NCBI GenBank assembly: GCA_964058845.1
Contig: CAXKVR010000051.1
Span: 232,173-296,172, forward strand
DNA: 64,000 nucleotides
Direction: 5' to 3'
From: Carex sylvatica
Lineage: Eukaryota; Streptophyta; Magnoliopsida; Poales; Cyperaceae
This document shows positions 1 through 10,599 of this stretch, in pieces. Made by a program: the position numbers and the translations under genes. The notes under the pieces are model-generated. The model was given only the letters and a program-made list of their open reading frames with translations, did no database searches and was not told the DNA's origin. How positions within the stretch are numbered: the first letter of the stretch is position 1; each line of letters starts with the position of its first letter.

Positions 1-651
1 TACCTAGACATACAATAACAGCATTGAACCAAAGAAACAACTGCAACATACAACACACTACACAGGCTATCAACTATTAACAAATAACCTGTACATGTGT
101 CGAGTCTGGCAGAAACCCCTTTCAAGTCCTCTACTTGAGAATCTCCAATCAACCATAGCAATGACTTACAGCATTAGACTCTCAGATTTCACACACACCG
201 ACACATCATCAGCACAACATGACCTGTTTCTAGCGGAGACCTACGCGCTTATATCACTTTCTCTTGTTGGTCTTCTCTCTCTCTAATCTCTATATCTCTC
301 TCTCTCTCTGCCTCAAGCAACATTCATCCATGCCTCATTTGGCACCAAGAAGTCAGAACAACCAAGAATCTGAAAAACCAAAATCTAATTAGCCTCAATC
401 CTGAACACAACAAGAATTTGCACCATTTATTACCTAGAGCTGGAAAAACAGCTGATAGAAAGTAAAATTTTCTTTGGGAACCAAAATACAAGAATAACTG
501 GCAGAAGGAATCTGTTTGTTCCTTGTAGTAAATTTATTATGGCTTGTTCCTCGTGGCATATTTTGTAAGCCTCTTTAAGACTTTTTATTTACCAATTTTA
601 TTATTAATTCACTTATTTCAGTTACTTATATGTAATTCTTTGGTTTCACAG
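1..651 (+). other. presumed intron of the VIN3-like gene
   Basis: No reading frame here resembles the PHD or linker exons expected upstream of the fibronectin-III exon of a VIN3-like gene. The stretch ends in a pyrimidine-containing acceptor (TTTCACAG at about 644-651). It holds a CT-rich run near 280-312. I read it as intron, with the 5' exons lying left of the window. Confidence 0.5.
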
Positions 652-1864
652 ATTCACTCCCTGCCGCATGTAAATTCAAATTTGAGCACATCACCTCCAC
701 TTCTCTGGTGATAATCCTAAGGGAAACCCCCTCCACTTTATCAGAAATAGTGAAAGGCTATAAGCTCTGGTACTGGAAAAGCCGGGATCAAAATTTTGCA
801 AGATGCCCTCACATATTGCAAAAATCAGAGAGAAAGATTCTTATAGATAATCTTGAGCCATGCACAGAATACTGCTTTCGTATTATTTCCTTCACTGAAG
901 AAGGTGATATGGGGCATTCCGAAACGAGGTGCTTTACAGGCAGCATAGAGATTACCATACATCCTGCAAGACCTAGATCACATGCATATAGAGATTCAAG
1001 TAATAGGAGTTACAGGTAGGTCTGTGTATAGGAATTGAATTTTTGCATATCGTTCAGTCTATCACCATCTTGTAAATTTAGCAGTCAACAGGACCTCAGT
1101 TATGCAATTTTAAAAAAAAAATCATTTAAAGCAGCAATTGTAGTCAACCAGGTTTTGCAATCCTAATAAATAGACTGGAACCACACCGGCGGTCAAGTAG
1201 TGTATTGATGTCAATTGTGTGCTAATTAAGTAATTAATGTATCAGGCCAACAGATTTCAAGATAAGAAATGTTGGTAGAGTTTTGAGGCGGTCTTGGGCT
1301 GAAGAGGGCGTCTTTCAGGATTTCTTCCCAACCAAAGAAGAGGAAATAGCCGATACTGACAAAGACTCTTGTGGCGATGAAGCAGAGAAGCCACAGGCAA
1401 ACATTGCAAGTCAACGTCGACGTTCGGTCTCTCGGCGGCTTGACCTGAATACCAGTGCAGTACCTGACCTGAATGTTGAGGCGGTTGCTGGTGCTGAAGA
1501 CAGTGGAGACTCGCACACATGTAGAGAAAATGAGATGGAGATTGAAATGGAAGCAGAAACAGAATCAGGGCATGGAGACAAAGTCAGGCCCACTACAGGT
1601 CTACTTGATGAGGATTATGAGTATTGTGTGAAGGTGGTGCGATGGCTGGAGTGCTTGGGCTGCATTGATGAGGGTTTCCGGATGAGGTTTCTGACATGGT
1701 TCAGCCTAGGGTCTAGCGAGCAAGAGAGAAAAATAGTGCTGACCTTTATTAGTACACTAATCGATGACCCGAGCAGCCTTGCTTGTCAGCTGGAAGACTC
1801 TTTCATGGAGATTGTTTCATGTAAAAAACCATGCCATAAGTTCTGCACCAAGTTGTGGCACTGA
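652..1864 (+). CDS. VIL: VIN3-like (VEL) protein, 3' part: FNIII exon and VEL exon
   Basis: This is the C-terminal part of a VERNALIZATION INSENSITIVE 3-like protein. In known members a PHD finger, a fibronectin-III domain and a C-terminal VEL domain link the protein to Polycomb PRC2 for H3K27 methylation of targets such as flowering repressors, in the nucleus. Two exons are visible: 652-1015 and 1246-1864. They join in phase (AG|G gives Arg across the intron). The first begins SLPAACKFKFEHITSTSLVI and forms the FNIII fold (KLWYWKSR, EPCTEYCFRI). The second has an acidic, low-complexity linker and then the VEL domain (YEYCVKVVRWLECLG, EGFRMRFLTWFSLGSSEQER). It ends CTKLWH, a family-type terminus, at TGA 1862-1864. 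The PHD exons lie outside the window, so the protein is partial at the 5' side. VIL1/VRN5, VIL2 or VIL3 cannot be separated from this part alone. Confidence 0.9.
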
Positions 1865-2550
1865 TCATTATTTGGTAAATGAGTTTCATATTCAAGGTTA
1901 AGTTGCGGTAATTTCTAAATGTAGGCTGTAATAGTGGTGCATGCAGTTCTAGTTTGCATGTGCCTTTTCTTAATTGGGTATTGGGGTTTCCAATAACTAA
2001 CAATAGACTAGAAATGCTAAAAACGTAGAGGTTTCTGACACTAGGGTATAATATAATTTCTATAGATTCCATTTTTCTTTTTCTAATTGTCTTCACTAAC
2101 AAATGTAGGAAAGCAGAAATGCAAATGTCAGAATTTTATTTGCATTGTTCTGCCTCTCTTATTACTGTAGGTGGAATAATTTATTCCAAAGATTTTGTAA
2201 TTCGTGTGCTTTAAAATATAACAATTTCATTCATGATTAGAGGAAACTTAACAATTAATTTTTTTCTTACTGTTGGCTTAGCTTCATCATTTTTATTAAA
2301 GAAGCCCTGACGATGGGATTGGTGTCTGGGCTTAAACCATAAATTTTATTAAGTTCATCATAAAATTCTATGTAGGCGAAGACTACTTTCCTTGAAAAAG
2401 GTCTTACTATGGGTTTGATGCCTGGGCTTAACACCGGGCAATAGGAAATCGTGCTGGCTGCAGATTGAGTTTCTTAATTGAGCTAAGATATGTGAGATCT
2501 AACAATGTTGCTTGGTGAATGGTTCGATCTTAGAGTTTTGTGTCATATTA
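1865..2550 (+). other. 3'UTR and spacer after VIN3-like gene
   Basis: AT-rich, without a supported gene. The first few hundred bases are likely the 3'UTR of the VIN3-like gene. Two similar phrases (near 2300-2340 and 2400-2440, both containing 'gcctgggctta'-like text) suggest a short degenerate duplication. Confidence 0.4.
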
Positions 2551-2558
2551 ATGCTCAT

Positions 2559-3027
2559 CTATGTTACTCGGATACTTCAGTTTAGGCATCGTACCCGTAT
2601 CGGATACCGATACACGTCTGATACGGCCACAATACGCATTGACTCGCTCCAATACGGCGGGATACGTGGATTTGAATAATTTTTATAGCGCATGGACCAG
2701 TACAAAAAGCAATTTTCTAGCGCCAACCTCTACTCGAACCCAGGTACTAAGGCACTACACATGTTCGCCTTTACCACTGCACCGCTTAGCTTTTCTTGTC
2801 TGAAGCTAGTTGCTAACTTAGTTATACACATCAATTATCTTGAATTTTTCTACATTTAATTTATATACTAGAAATGTTAAATTAATAATATAATTAATAT
2901 AATAAAAAATAATATATATATATAATAAACGTATCGTATCCTTGATTTTTTTTAAATTACCGTATCGCCATATCCGTATCGTATCTGATACGATACCCGT
3001 ACCCGTACCCGTATCCATGCAACATAG
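2559..3027. mobile_element. hAT-like non-autonomous element, 469 bp, 8-bp TSD
   Basis: The ends are imperfect inverted repeats: CTATGTTACTCGGATAC at the left and, read inward on the other strand, CTATGTTGCATGGATAC at the right (14 of 17 match). The 8-bp direct repeat ATGCTCAT flanks it at 2551-2558 and 3028-3035. Subterminal sequence is rich in repeated ATACG/CCCGTA words, typical of transposase-binding arrays. It carries no transposase. An 8-bp TSD and short TIR suggest hAT. Confidence 0.75.
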
Positions 3028-3035
3028 ATGCTCAT

Positions 3036-3600
3036 CTAACCTTAACTATGCAATACATTGATAAATGCTTTATACACTTGTTTTTAAATAATATTCAAAT
3101 TATAACAATACTAATACAAAAATTGAAAATAAAAATAATTATTTTCACTAAAATTATCTATTTTTCAATACGAAAACTGAAAAGCAATTCTCTTTTGTAA
3201 TATCATGAAACTAATATTAATCCAGCAAAATAAGTCTATGAACACAATTATAATTGTCCCACATATCATAGATTTTCAATAATACTACTAAAACATAAAA
3301 TCTATAAAAACAAATAGTTTCAAAAGATATTTTATTGAATCACCTCTTGAGTTTATATAGAGCTTACATTCTTTCTAATAAGTCCATAGACTTCTCTATA
3401 ACTCCTATTTACCAATAGGACCCTAACAAAAGTACTAATAGCAAAGATACAAATCTCAACAGTTTCAAATAAAATTATTTTTAAAAAAATATGAAATACA
3501 CCTTTACAAAAAGAAAAAAAAAAGAAAAAAAACAGAAGGATTGAACCATAAATTTGTTCCCTCTTGTTTTAGGATTTGTGTGTGCCGCGGGGTGAAAGGG
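3036..3600. other. AT-rich spacer, no gene seen
   Basis: Very AT-rich, with a poly-A/G purine run near 3509-3530. I see no coding signal, TIR pair or RNA gene. Confidence 0.4.
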
Positions 3601-3652
3601 GTACCGAACCAAAGATTTGGTACCAAGGGGTATCAAATCTTTGGTTCGGTAC
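3601..3652. repeat. perfect 19-bp inverted repeat (hairpin), 14-nt loop
   Basis: Bases 3601-3619 (GTACCGAACCAAAGATTTG) are exactly complementary to 3634-3652, with a 14-base loop that itself contains a further GTACC. It lies between two genes that converge here. It could be a transcribed hairpin or the relic of a foldback element. Confidence 0.8.
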
Positions 3653-4233
3653 TTGTGTTTTTACTATAAATCCAGAGGCATTCAACCTCTTTTCCCATCG
3701 GGTTGGGACTTATTGTCAAAACACGAGCCCCACAATATCAAGTGAAAAGGAGGTAAAAAGAATAGAAAAGAAAAACATAGTTATAGAACCTTAACAGTAT
3801 CGTTCTTCCTCAAATTTGTCATTACCAGAAGTTTAACTAAGAAATCCCAGCAAAACAATTCCAAGTCGCTTTGAAGTCCTCTTAGACTGTGCTCCACAAA
3901 CACATCACTAAAGGAAAGGAAAGCAGCTGAAGGGGAAGAGATATGGGCAGCAAGTTCACTTCCTCTACACCCCAGTTTGGGAGTTACAGAACTCTCGAAA
4001 TTTGTAAACAGAGCCCACCTCGTCTTCCTTTCTCTCATCTCTGTTTTCCTCCGAAATTTGCAGTTCTAGAGCAAGTAACCTGATGCGGTCAGATCTGGTC
4101 ACGCCTTCGCTCACTCTCTCTTCTCTTTCCCTCATGAAACCCTTTCCGAAGCAAGCCCTTAAGTAACCCGCTGCTTGCTCTCTTTTTATCACCTTCACCT
4201 CTTTCTTGCCCCCAAAACAATAATGAAATCAAA
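3653..4233 (-). other. spacer and probable 3'UTR of CRM-domain gene
   Basis: The stretch follows the stop codon of the minus-strand CRM gene, so the part near 4233 is likely its 3'UTR. Open frames on the minus strand at 3781-4403 overlap the CRM tail in other frames and have no family signal. Confidence 0.4.
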
Positions 4234-7200
4234 TCAATCACTGTCCCAACTCTCATCACTATTTTTCTTACTAGATTCACCTTCCAAGTGACCAACTCTA
4301 CCAATTGTACTGTTATTCCTGTCTCTCTTTTTGTATCTATCTGTGCTACTTGGATAATCATACCCATAACCCCTAGAAGCTGCCAAACCAAGTTCTCCTT
4401 CATCAGACCCCAATTTACTCTCCGATTTAGCCCATCTCAATCTGCTGCGGCTAATTTCTCTACAGCCCTCCCTCTGGCTAACTCTCTTATAACCACCAAA
4501 ACCCTCATCAGATTCACACAAGTCATCATCAGAACCACATTCGACTCTTTTATCCATACCACTGGATCCTTTGTAATGCAGACCTCCATAGCCCTTTGCA
4601 GGTATAAATCCTTTATTCCCAAAACCCTCGTCAGATTCCCACAATTCATTCTCAGATTCAGACTCAGCTCTTTCACTCATTTTTCTTGGTCTTCTGTGAC
4701 CCACGTCTATATGCCCCTCTGAGGACTCATTGTCTAATCCTGAACTGAATAGTTTACCCATTTCTTTTGGTCCTCTGTGGCCAGTATCTCTGTAGCCCTC
4801 AACACAGTTAAATTCTTTACCAAAATTTCCATCAAAGCTAGAATCAAACTCGAATCCTCGACTCCTACCACTTGATTTGTTAAAACTGTCCTCTCTATAG
4901 TCATCTCTGTAAGACCCATTTCTTGATCTATCCTGTAGTACTCTCCTTGATGCATTGAGTTCCCTACTTCTGTAGCCCTTGGCATGGCCAAACTTCCCTC
5001 TCTCATCTCTTCTGACTTTAACCTCCTGGTTACTAAAATCATCTCCACTATCTTCTTCCTCATCCCACACCTCCCCTTCTGAGGACTCCAAGTTGTCACT
5101 ACCCCCCTCAGATCTACCCCTCTGTCTATATCTATAATCCTCCGTATTCCAATACCTTATTCTATGTTCTTCTTCTCTCTCTGCCGCCTCTTCTTCCTCC
5201 CACTCCTGACCCGCTGCATCCTCTATTTCCTTAATATATCTATCAAGCTCCTCTTGATCACTATCCTCTTCTAGATTACCAGGTTTCGGATCAACCATGG
5301 TGTCCTCGTTTTGACCTGTTAGACCTGCTTCAGGAACAGGTTGAGGTTGCCTGAACACATATGGAGTGCCTTGCTGTTCGTCAATAGCACGGAAGAAAGT
5401 GGAGGCCACCCGTTGGATGCTTGCCATGTGTACAGGATCTTCTGGGTTTATACCCTTTCGCCTTAGCAGTTGCTCGATTTTCTTAATGTTTAGTTGTTGC
5501 GACTCTAGGGCTTGCTCAAATCTTGCCTTGAACAGAGCCTGTGATATCATGATCAAATCAAAAGTATTAATTGTTGGTGGTTGCAACCAGGGCTTTAGCT
5601 TCTGGATAAATAACATTGCAGATAACACAAGCTCCTGATTTGTTATGGTTGAGGTGATTAACTTTCTGATTGAGGCCGATTGCGACTCAGTGTAGCCTAA
5701 ACTAAGCACAATCCAAGATAGAAGGGTAAGATCCCTCCATTTCTAATTGGAAGTTAAGGCAAAACAGATTATACTGAAGCATGATTGCACAATTGGCAGT
5801 TGAGGCTAAAATTTAATTGGGGATTATCACATAGCAAGGGTTAATAAATCAAAATATGAGAAATGATGATAGGCTGATTATATACAATGGAAAATTAATT
5901 TTACCACTATTGGTAAAGTAAATGTACTTCAGGGAATCATACCTTTCTTTTGGTAAGAGTGTTAAGAGGTATCAAATTCTTTGGCTGCCTATAGTTCCTC
6001 CCTCTAAACATAATGATAGTATTGACATTATGGACATTTACGACAATGCCTCCACTCAGTCTAGCAAGCATGGTAGCCATCTCTTTTATCTTCTCTTTTG
6101 GATAATTATCACAACAGACTTGCACCGTCTCATGAAATTTCCAATGTAGGTGCATATTTTGTACCACTCCTCCAAATACACCACGTACCCCTACTGGTAC
6201 ATAATTTCGGTTTCTAAAACCAATTTTTTTGTATGCCTGAAGTTGCTCTTCGGTTAACAACTCAGGGTCATGGCGAGGTGGGGGTAAATCAGGTAATTCA
6301 TACTTTTTCAGTTTTTGGAGAAGCAAAGCCACTTTTTTCTTGGCCTAGACAAGAAAGTATAAGAAAGATTTGTTAGCAGACAAGCCAGCATGGCACAGTT
6401 ATATTCCTTTTGGGTCATATATTAGTGTCCACTATCAAATGAGTTCTCAAATGTCCTAATTTAAGCAATCAAAAGAACAAATAGGAGGTAAGAACACAAA
6501 CAAATCAAAGTAAATTATGGTATACAAACAACGAGTTGCTGAAACTTCAGTTAACACATCTGAGTACCAGAAAGAACCAGAAATATCCAATGCTGTGGTC
6601 TATCTAAATCGCAAAAACAAGGAATAACACCCAATATTGTATAATACTTGCAAATACACTAAACATTTTATCGTACCTGCAATTAAGACCAACATTTTTT
6701 GGGTTATTTGCAGATAATACTGTTTAGAATGTCTATGCCATCAGACATTACTATTTTTGCCTCTTCCCTTAATAAGCGATTACCTTTTCAGTTGGAGAAA
6801 ACCCAAAGAGTACTAATTTAAGTCTTTCAAACAATAGAAGATATAATTTGAGTATTATTTCATGTTACAAATAAATTACTCTTTCTCCAGTGGTAGTTTG
6901 GCCATCTAGCATCATTTTTGGGAAGCAAGAATTTCATTGCAAATCACCCAAAAACTTTCATGGGCTAGTTGCAAACACGAACATTTTCAGTAATTACTTA
7001 AAATATTGGGTACAAAACAAAACAAAGAGAAAAAAACAAAAAGAAATTATTGTCATCTTACCCTCCTTAAGTTGTAAATAAGCCTTTCATCCTCTGTCAT
7101 AAGTTTTTTTCTAAGCTTTTTTGCACGCCTCATTTCCCTTAAGGTTTTTCCCGTTTCTCTTTGCATTCTCTTCTCAACCTTACTCATCATGCTCCTTCCC

Positions 7201-8188
7201 TTGCTTGTTGACATGAATCTGCATTGGTTAACCCATTACACGAAGATGGTATTACAATATGAAACATGGCCAGGGAACTTCAAACACTACTCACTTAATC
7301 ATATCATCAAACATGTAATATTCATAATTCCAAAGGAGAATACATGATTGGCAGCAAACAAATGGTCAACAGCTCTACAATGACTAAAGGTCAGAATACA
7401 TGATTGGCAGCTGTAAAGTTTAGTATCTCAAGCAAGTATAGCTCATTCTGACCAAAAACCAAAACCAAAACATGTAACAAATTGCTCACGTGCTTTCCAA
7501 ATAAAATTAAAACATTTTCTTGTATGAATCATATCAAAAGGTTTATAAAACTATGACTAAAGGGGATACACGGTTGAGGAAGTAACTTTGACCAAATTCT
7601 AAACAAAGAACTCTGTTCACATAATCAAATAGCCTAAGTGGCTTCAAGTTACATTGCATAATTATACACTCAAACTGGTAACAAGCAAAACTGCAACCAA
7701 GAGAAAAGCGAATAAAAGAACATGTAGAGATATATTCAAGCTCTGCTATGGTAACATTTCACACTTTAACTTCCAATAATAACTTCAGATGTGCACTTAA
7801 CCAAAAATGAGTATCCTAAAACACAAACCAACAGCTAAATGGTTTGAAAACAAATCTTCTTTCTCTCAGGCAAAACATCAAACAGGTAATATGCAAAGGG
7901 AAAACCAATCATGAGGACTCAACGAAGGAGTGCTAGAATTAGAGTTCATTATTCAGCTTCTATTACACAAACGGAAGCTATAATGTACCTTCTCTGGGCA
8001 ACGAGAGATCCATTGACTGTGCTGAACTCGGTTGCATTGTTAATGGCGAAGTTCCTCTTGTCGAATTCAGTTGCCTGAACAGAGTAAAGCCTCGATTCGA
8101 GCAGAAGAGAAGAGAGAGAGAGAGAAACAAGGGGAGGTTTACTGCTGAGAGAGATTGAGGAAGCCAGGCCTTTTCTAAGGAGGTTCAT
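4234..8188 (-). CDS. CRM-domain RNA-binding protein, organelle-targeted (CFM9/At3g25440-like)
   Basis: A single CRM (CRS1/YhbY) domain protein; relatives act in group II intron splicing in mitochondria or chloroplasts. I predict four exons: 7989-8188, 7062-7218, 5943-6344 and 4234-5538. All joins are in phase, giving about 686 residues. The start at 8188 (MNLLRKGLASSISLSSKPP) gives a Ser/Leu/Arg-rich presequence, consistent with mitochondrial import. Exon 2 has a basic segment (KTLREMRRAKKLRKKL). Exon 3 holds the CRM domain from about residue 150 to 240, with the GVFGG (GxxG-type) RNA-binding loop near 174-178. Exon 4 begins ALFKARFEQALESQ, the family's conserved post-CRM helix, then GTPYVF. 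The last 330 or so residues are acidic and Ser/Arg/Gly-rich, with loose repeats (ESDEGFG twice). Open sequence at 5539-5709 before exon 4 reads through but is intron, because the acceptor ATATCACAG lies right at ALFKAR. Confidence 0.85.
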
Positions 8189-8492
8189 GGCCGATTCGAC
8201 GAGAGAGGTAAAGAGGGGTTTTACGGTTATAGCATTCAAGGGTTTTGTTACTTTTGTCAATGGTCGCGAATGGTTCGGGTTTTTGGATTACCAAACTTTA
8301 TTTATCCGAAACTAATCAGACCCAACCCGCTAGGGGGTTAATATAATAGAAAATCTATGAGCTGCTAATAAATGTTTTCAAAAAATCTGGACATGTATCT
8401 TATTTTTGAAAAGTAATAAATATTTTCAAAAAATCAGATAAATGTCCAGATTTTTTTTTATGCTATGGAACATAATGGAAGGAACCCTATTA
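8189..8492 (-). other. 5' flank of CRM-domain gene
   Basis: This is the upstream region of the minus-strand CRM gene. An upstream in-frame ATG at 8260 would add 24 residues; I prefer 8188. An AT-rich partial inverted repeat lies at about 8360-8460 (ATAAATGTTTTCAAAAAATC and a near copy). Confidence 0.4.
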
Positions 8493-8963
8493 CACCTTTG
8501 TTTGGATGGAGAGTAGAGAAAGGGAGGGAATGGAAAGAACGAAATTTTTTCGTTGAATCGTGTTTGGTTGATAAAATTATGTCAGAGGTAAATGGTATAT
8601 ATAGGAGGTGAAATATTTAATCTCGTATCATTATAATTAATATAATTGATTTTTCTCTCAATTTGAAGTGAATCGATGGAAAGAAAAATTATTGCAAATA
8701 TTTTTAAAAAAATAACATAAATATCCAACACATTTTACCTATATAATTCTCATACAATATTTAGTCATCAAATTTTTCATTATCCTCTTAAATTTTAATC
8801 AACCAAATAAAAAATAAGATGAAAAAAAAAATTAAATTTATTTTCTCTCATTAATTATCCAAACACAAAAAAATTAAATATATTAATCTTTCTTTCTATC
8901 CTATTACATTCGGTTCTATTTTTCACCTCCTTTACTTCCTTTGCTCTTCGTCCAAACATGGTG
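8493..8963. mobile_element. Tourist/Harbinger-like MITE, 471 bp, TTA TSD
   Basis: The left end is CACCTTTGTTTGG and the right end, read inward, is CACCATGTTTGGA. TTA occurs directly outside both ends (8490-8492 and 8964-8966), the 3-bp target typical of PIF/Harbinger. The inside is AT-rich and non-coding. It lies just upstream of the CRM gene. Confidence 0.65.
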
Positions 8964-8966
8964 TTA

Positions 8967-9359
8967 AGGAATTGCATTCCTTAGCATGCCGTGGTCTGGA
9001 TTTTTTTTTTATTATTTTAAAAAGAAAATAAACTAAATAACTCATTTTTTGAGAAAAATCTATTTTTTTCGTGATCGATTCCTTTTGACTTTATCACTTA
9101 TTGAATCGACGACCTTTATGCAGAATTTTTTTTTTTTTTTCTCGCAGTCTTTTGCTCCGAAATTTTTTAACCACAGCGTCATTCTTTTTCAAACTGTGGG
9201 CCACCCTTGGTCCCATTTTTTTAACCAGTCTTTGATGTTTAAACTGCGGGCCCACTTTGATTTGTATTTTGTCGGTACTATTTCCCTGCTTTAGTGCTAT
9301 GATTCTTTAAATAGTGGGGCCCATTCATTTTTCACAAATGTCATAAATGAGTTGCTTCG
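8967..9359. other. T-rich spacer, no gene seen
   Basis: Long T runs and no coding signal. It borders the TATAAATACTT repeat and may belong to that element. Confidence 0.3.
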
Positions 9360-10440
9360 TTCTTTACAAATGTTATAAATGAGTTTTGATTTGACTGAGT
9401 TTAAAATTCAGGACCCGATAATTGTCCCCAATATCATCCTTCATTATTCTCTAATTTTATTTATTCAATCTCATTCACATTTCTCACAATCTATAAAAAA
9501 ATTTACAAATTTAAAATCACGAACATCTTCTACGCAATTTTATCTTTCAAATGAGATCCATAATAACATACTTTCGAGCTCGTCGTCACACAAGTATTTA
9601 TACCTCATTATTTAAGTATTTATACATATTATTTTTCACATATGACACTGCTGACATTTAAAAGTATTAATATTAAGTATTACAAGTATTTATACCTATG
9701 CACTGAAATATTTATATCTATATAGTCAACTATTTTTGTTAGAGAAACATTGACGCAGGAATGATTGGGGAAAGTTGATGAGGAGTCCACGATTGAGGAT
9801 AAATACTTACAAGTATATGTATAAATACTTACACGATGAGGTATAAATGAGTTTGGCTAGTATAACATCAGTGTCATTTCAACCTATATAATACCAACTC
9901 TAAAACCTATCAAATCGACTTCAAACGGTAAATCCAAACCGTTCAAACCAATTTATATTATGTGTGATGCGTTTACATACAAATTTTTTATATTTTTGAG
10001 TTATTTTAGTATCAAATCAAGCAGTACAAATATTGAAAAATTAATGTATTAAAATTAACTTAAAAGCTCACATATTTGACCACTTTACCTAATACTATAT
10101 AAATTCGTAAAGTTATAAATTTTGCATGTAAACGCACAACTAATGAAGTAGATCAGTTTGAACGGTTTGGATTTACTGTTTGAAGTCGATTTGATAGGTT
10201 TTAGAGGTGGTGTTATATAGGTTGAAATGACACTGATGTTATACTAGCCAAACTCGGTATAAATACTTGTGTGACAATGAGTCCGAAAGTATGTCATCAT
10301 GAATCTCATTTAAAAGATAAAGTTACATACAATACGTTCATGATTTTAGATTTGCAAAATTACTCATAAATCGTGAGAAATGTGGACGACATTGAAAAAA
10401 GAAAAAAAAAAACTCTAAAAATATGTATGATTCTTCTCCC
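9360..10440. repeat. dispersed 'TATAAATACTT' repeat with inverted ends, interrupted by a MITE
   Basis: The sequence at about 9490-9620 recurs as its reverse complement at about 10256-10400, so the two form inverted arms. The same block recurs at 13430-13680 and 55240-55460, and its tail (CATGTAGTTTGAGTGG-like) at 43085-43260. Each copy has TATAAATACTTGTGTGAC followed by a conserved stretch of about 100 bp. It is non-coding. I cannot assign a class; it behaves like a non-autonomous foldback transposon. Confidence 0.55.
9849..10255. mobile_element. foldback MITE, 407 bp, perfect long TIR, 9-bp TSD
   Basis: The ends GAGTTTGGCTAGTATAACAT and its reverse complement continue as a perfect inverted repeat of about 43 bp. 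Complementarity extends much further inward, including the GGTAAATCCAAACCGTTC region. The TSD GGTATAAAT is at 9840-9848 and 10256-10264. Removing the element and one TSD restores the uninterrupted TATAAATACTTGTGTGAC seen at 13495. A 9-bp TSD points to a Mutator-like origin. Confidence 0.85.
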
Positions 10441-10599
10441 CATGTAGTTTGAGTGGTTCCCCCCATATAGTCATATCAAATTAGACATGCAAATATTTGA
10501 TGACTATGAATTATGTATACTTTTATCTAGGGTTTCATATCAATAACTTAACCAATTTTCATGCATTTAGGTTAATTTAATTTAATTTAGTTTAAAAAT

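Noticed and set aside
95..286. 63-residue frame as an upstream VIN3-like exon
   Set aside because: It does not resemble the PHD or linker sequence and no splice join fits the FNIII exon.
5539..5709. N-terminal extension of the last CRM-gene exon (reads MLSLGYTESQ... with a GTG start)
   Set aside because: The family joins TLTKRK directly to ALFKAR, and a clean acceptor lies exactly there; the open stretch is intron.
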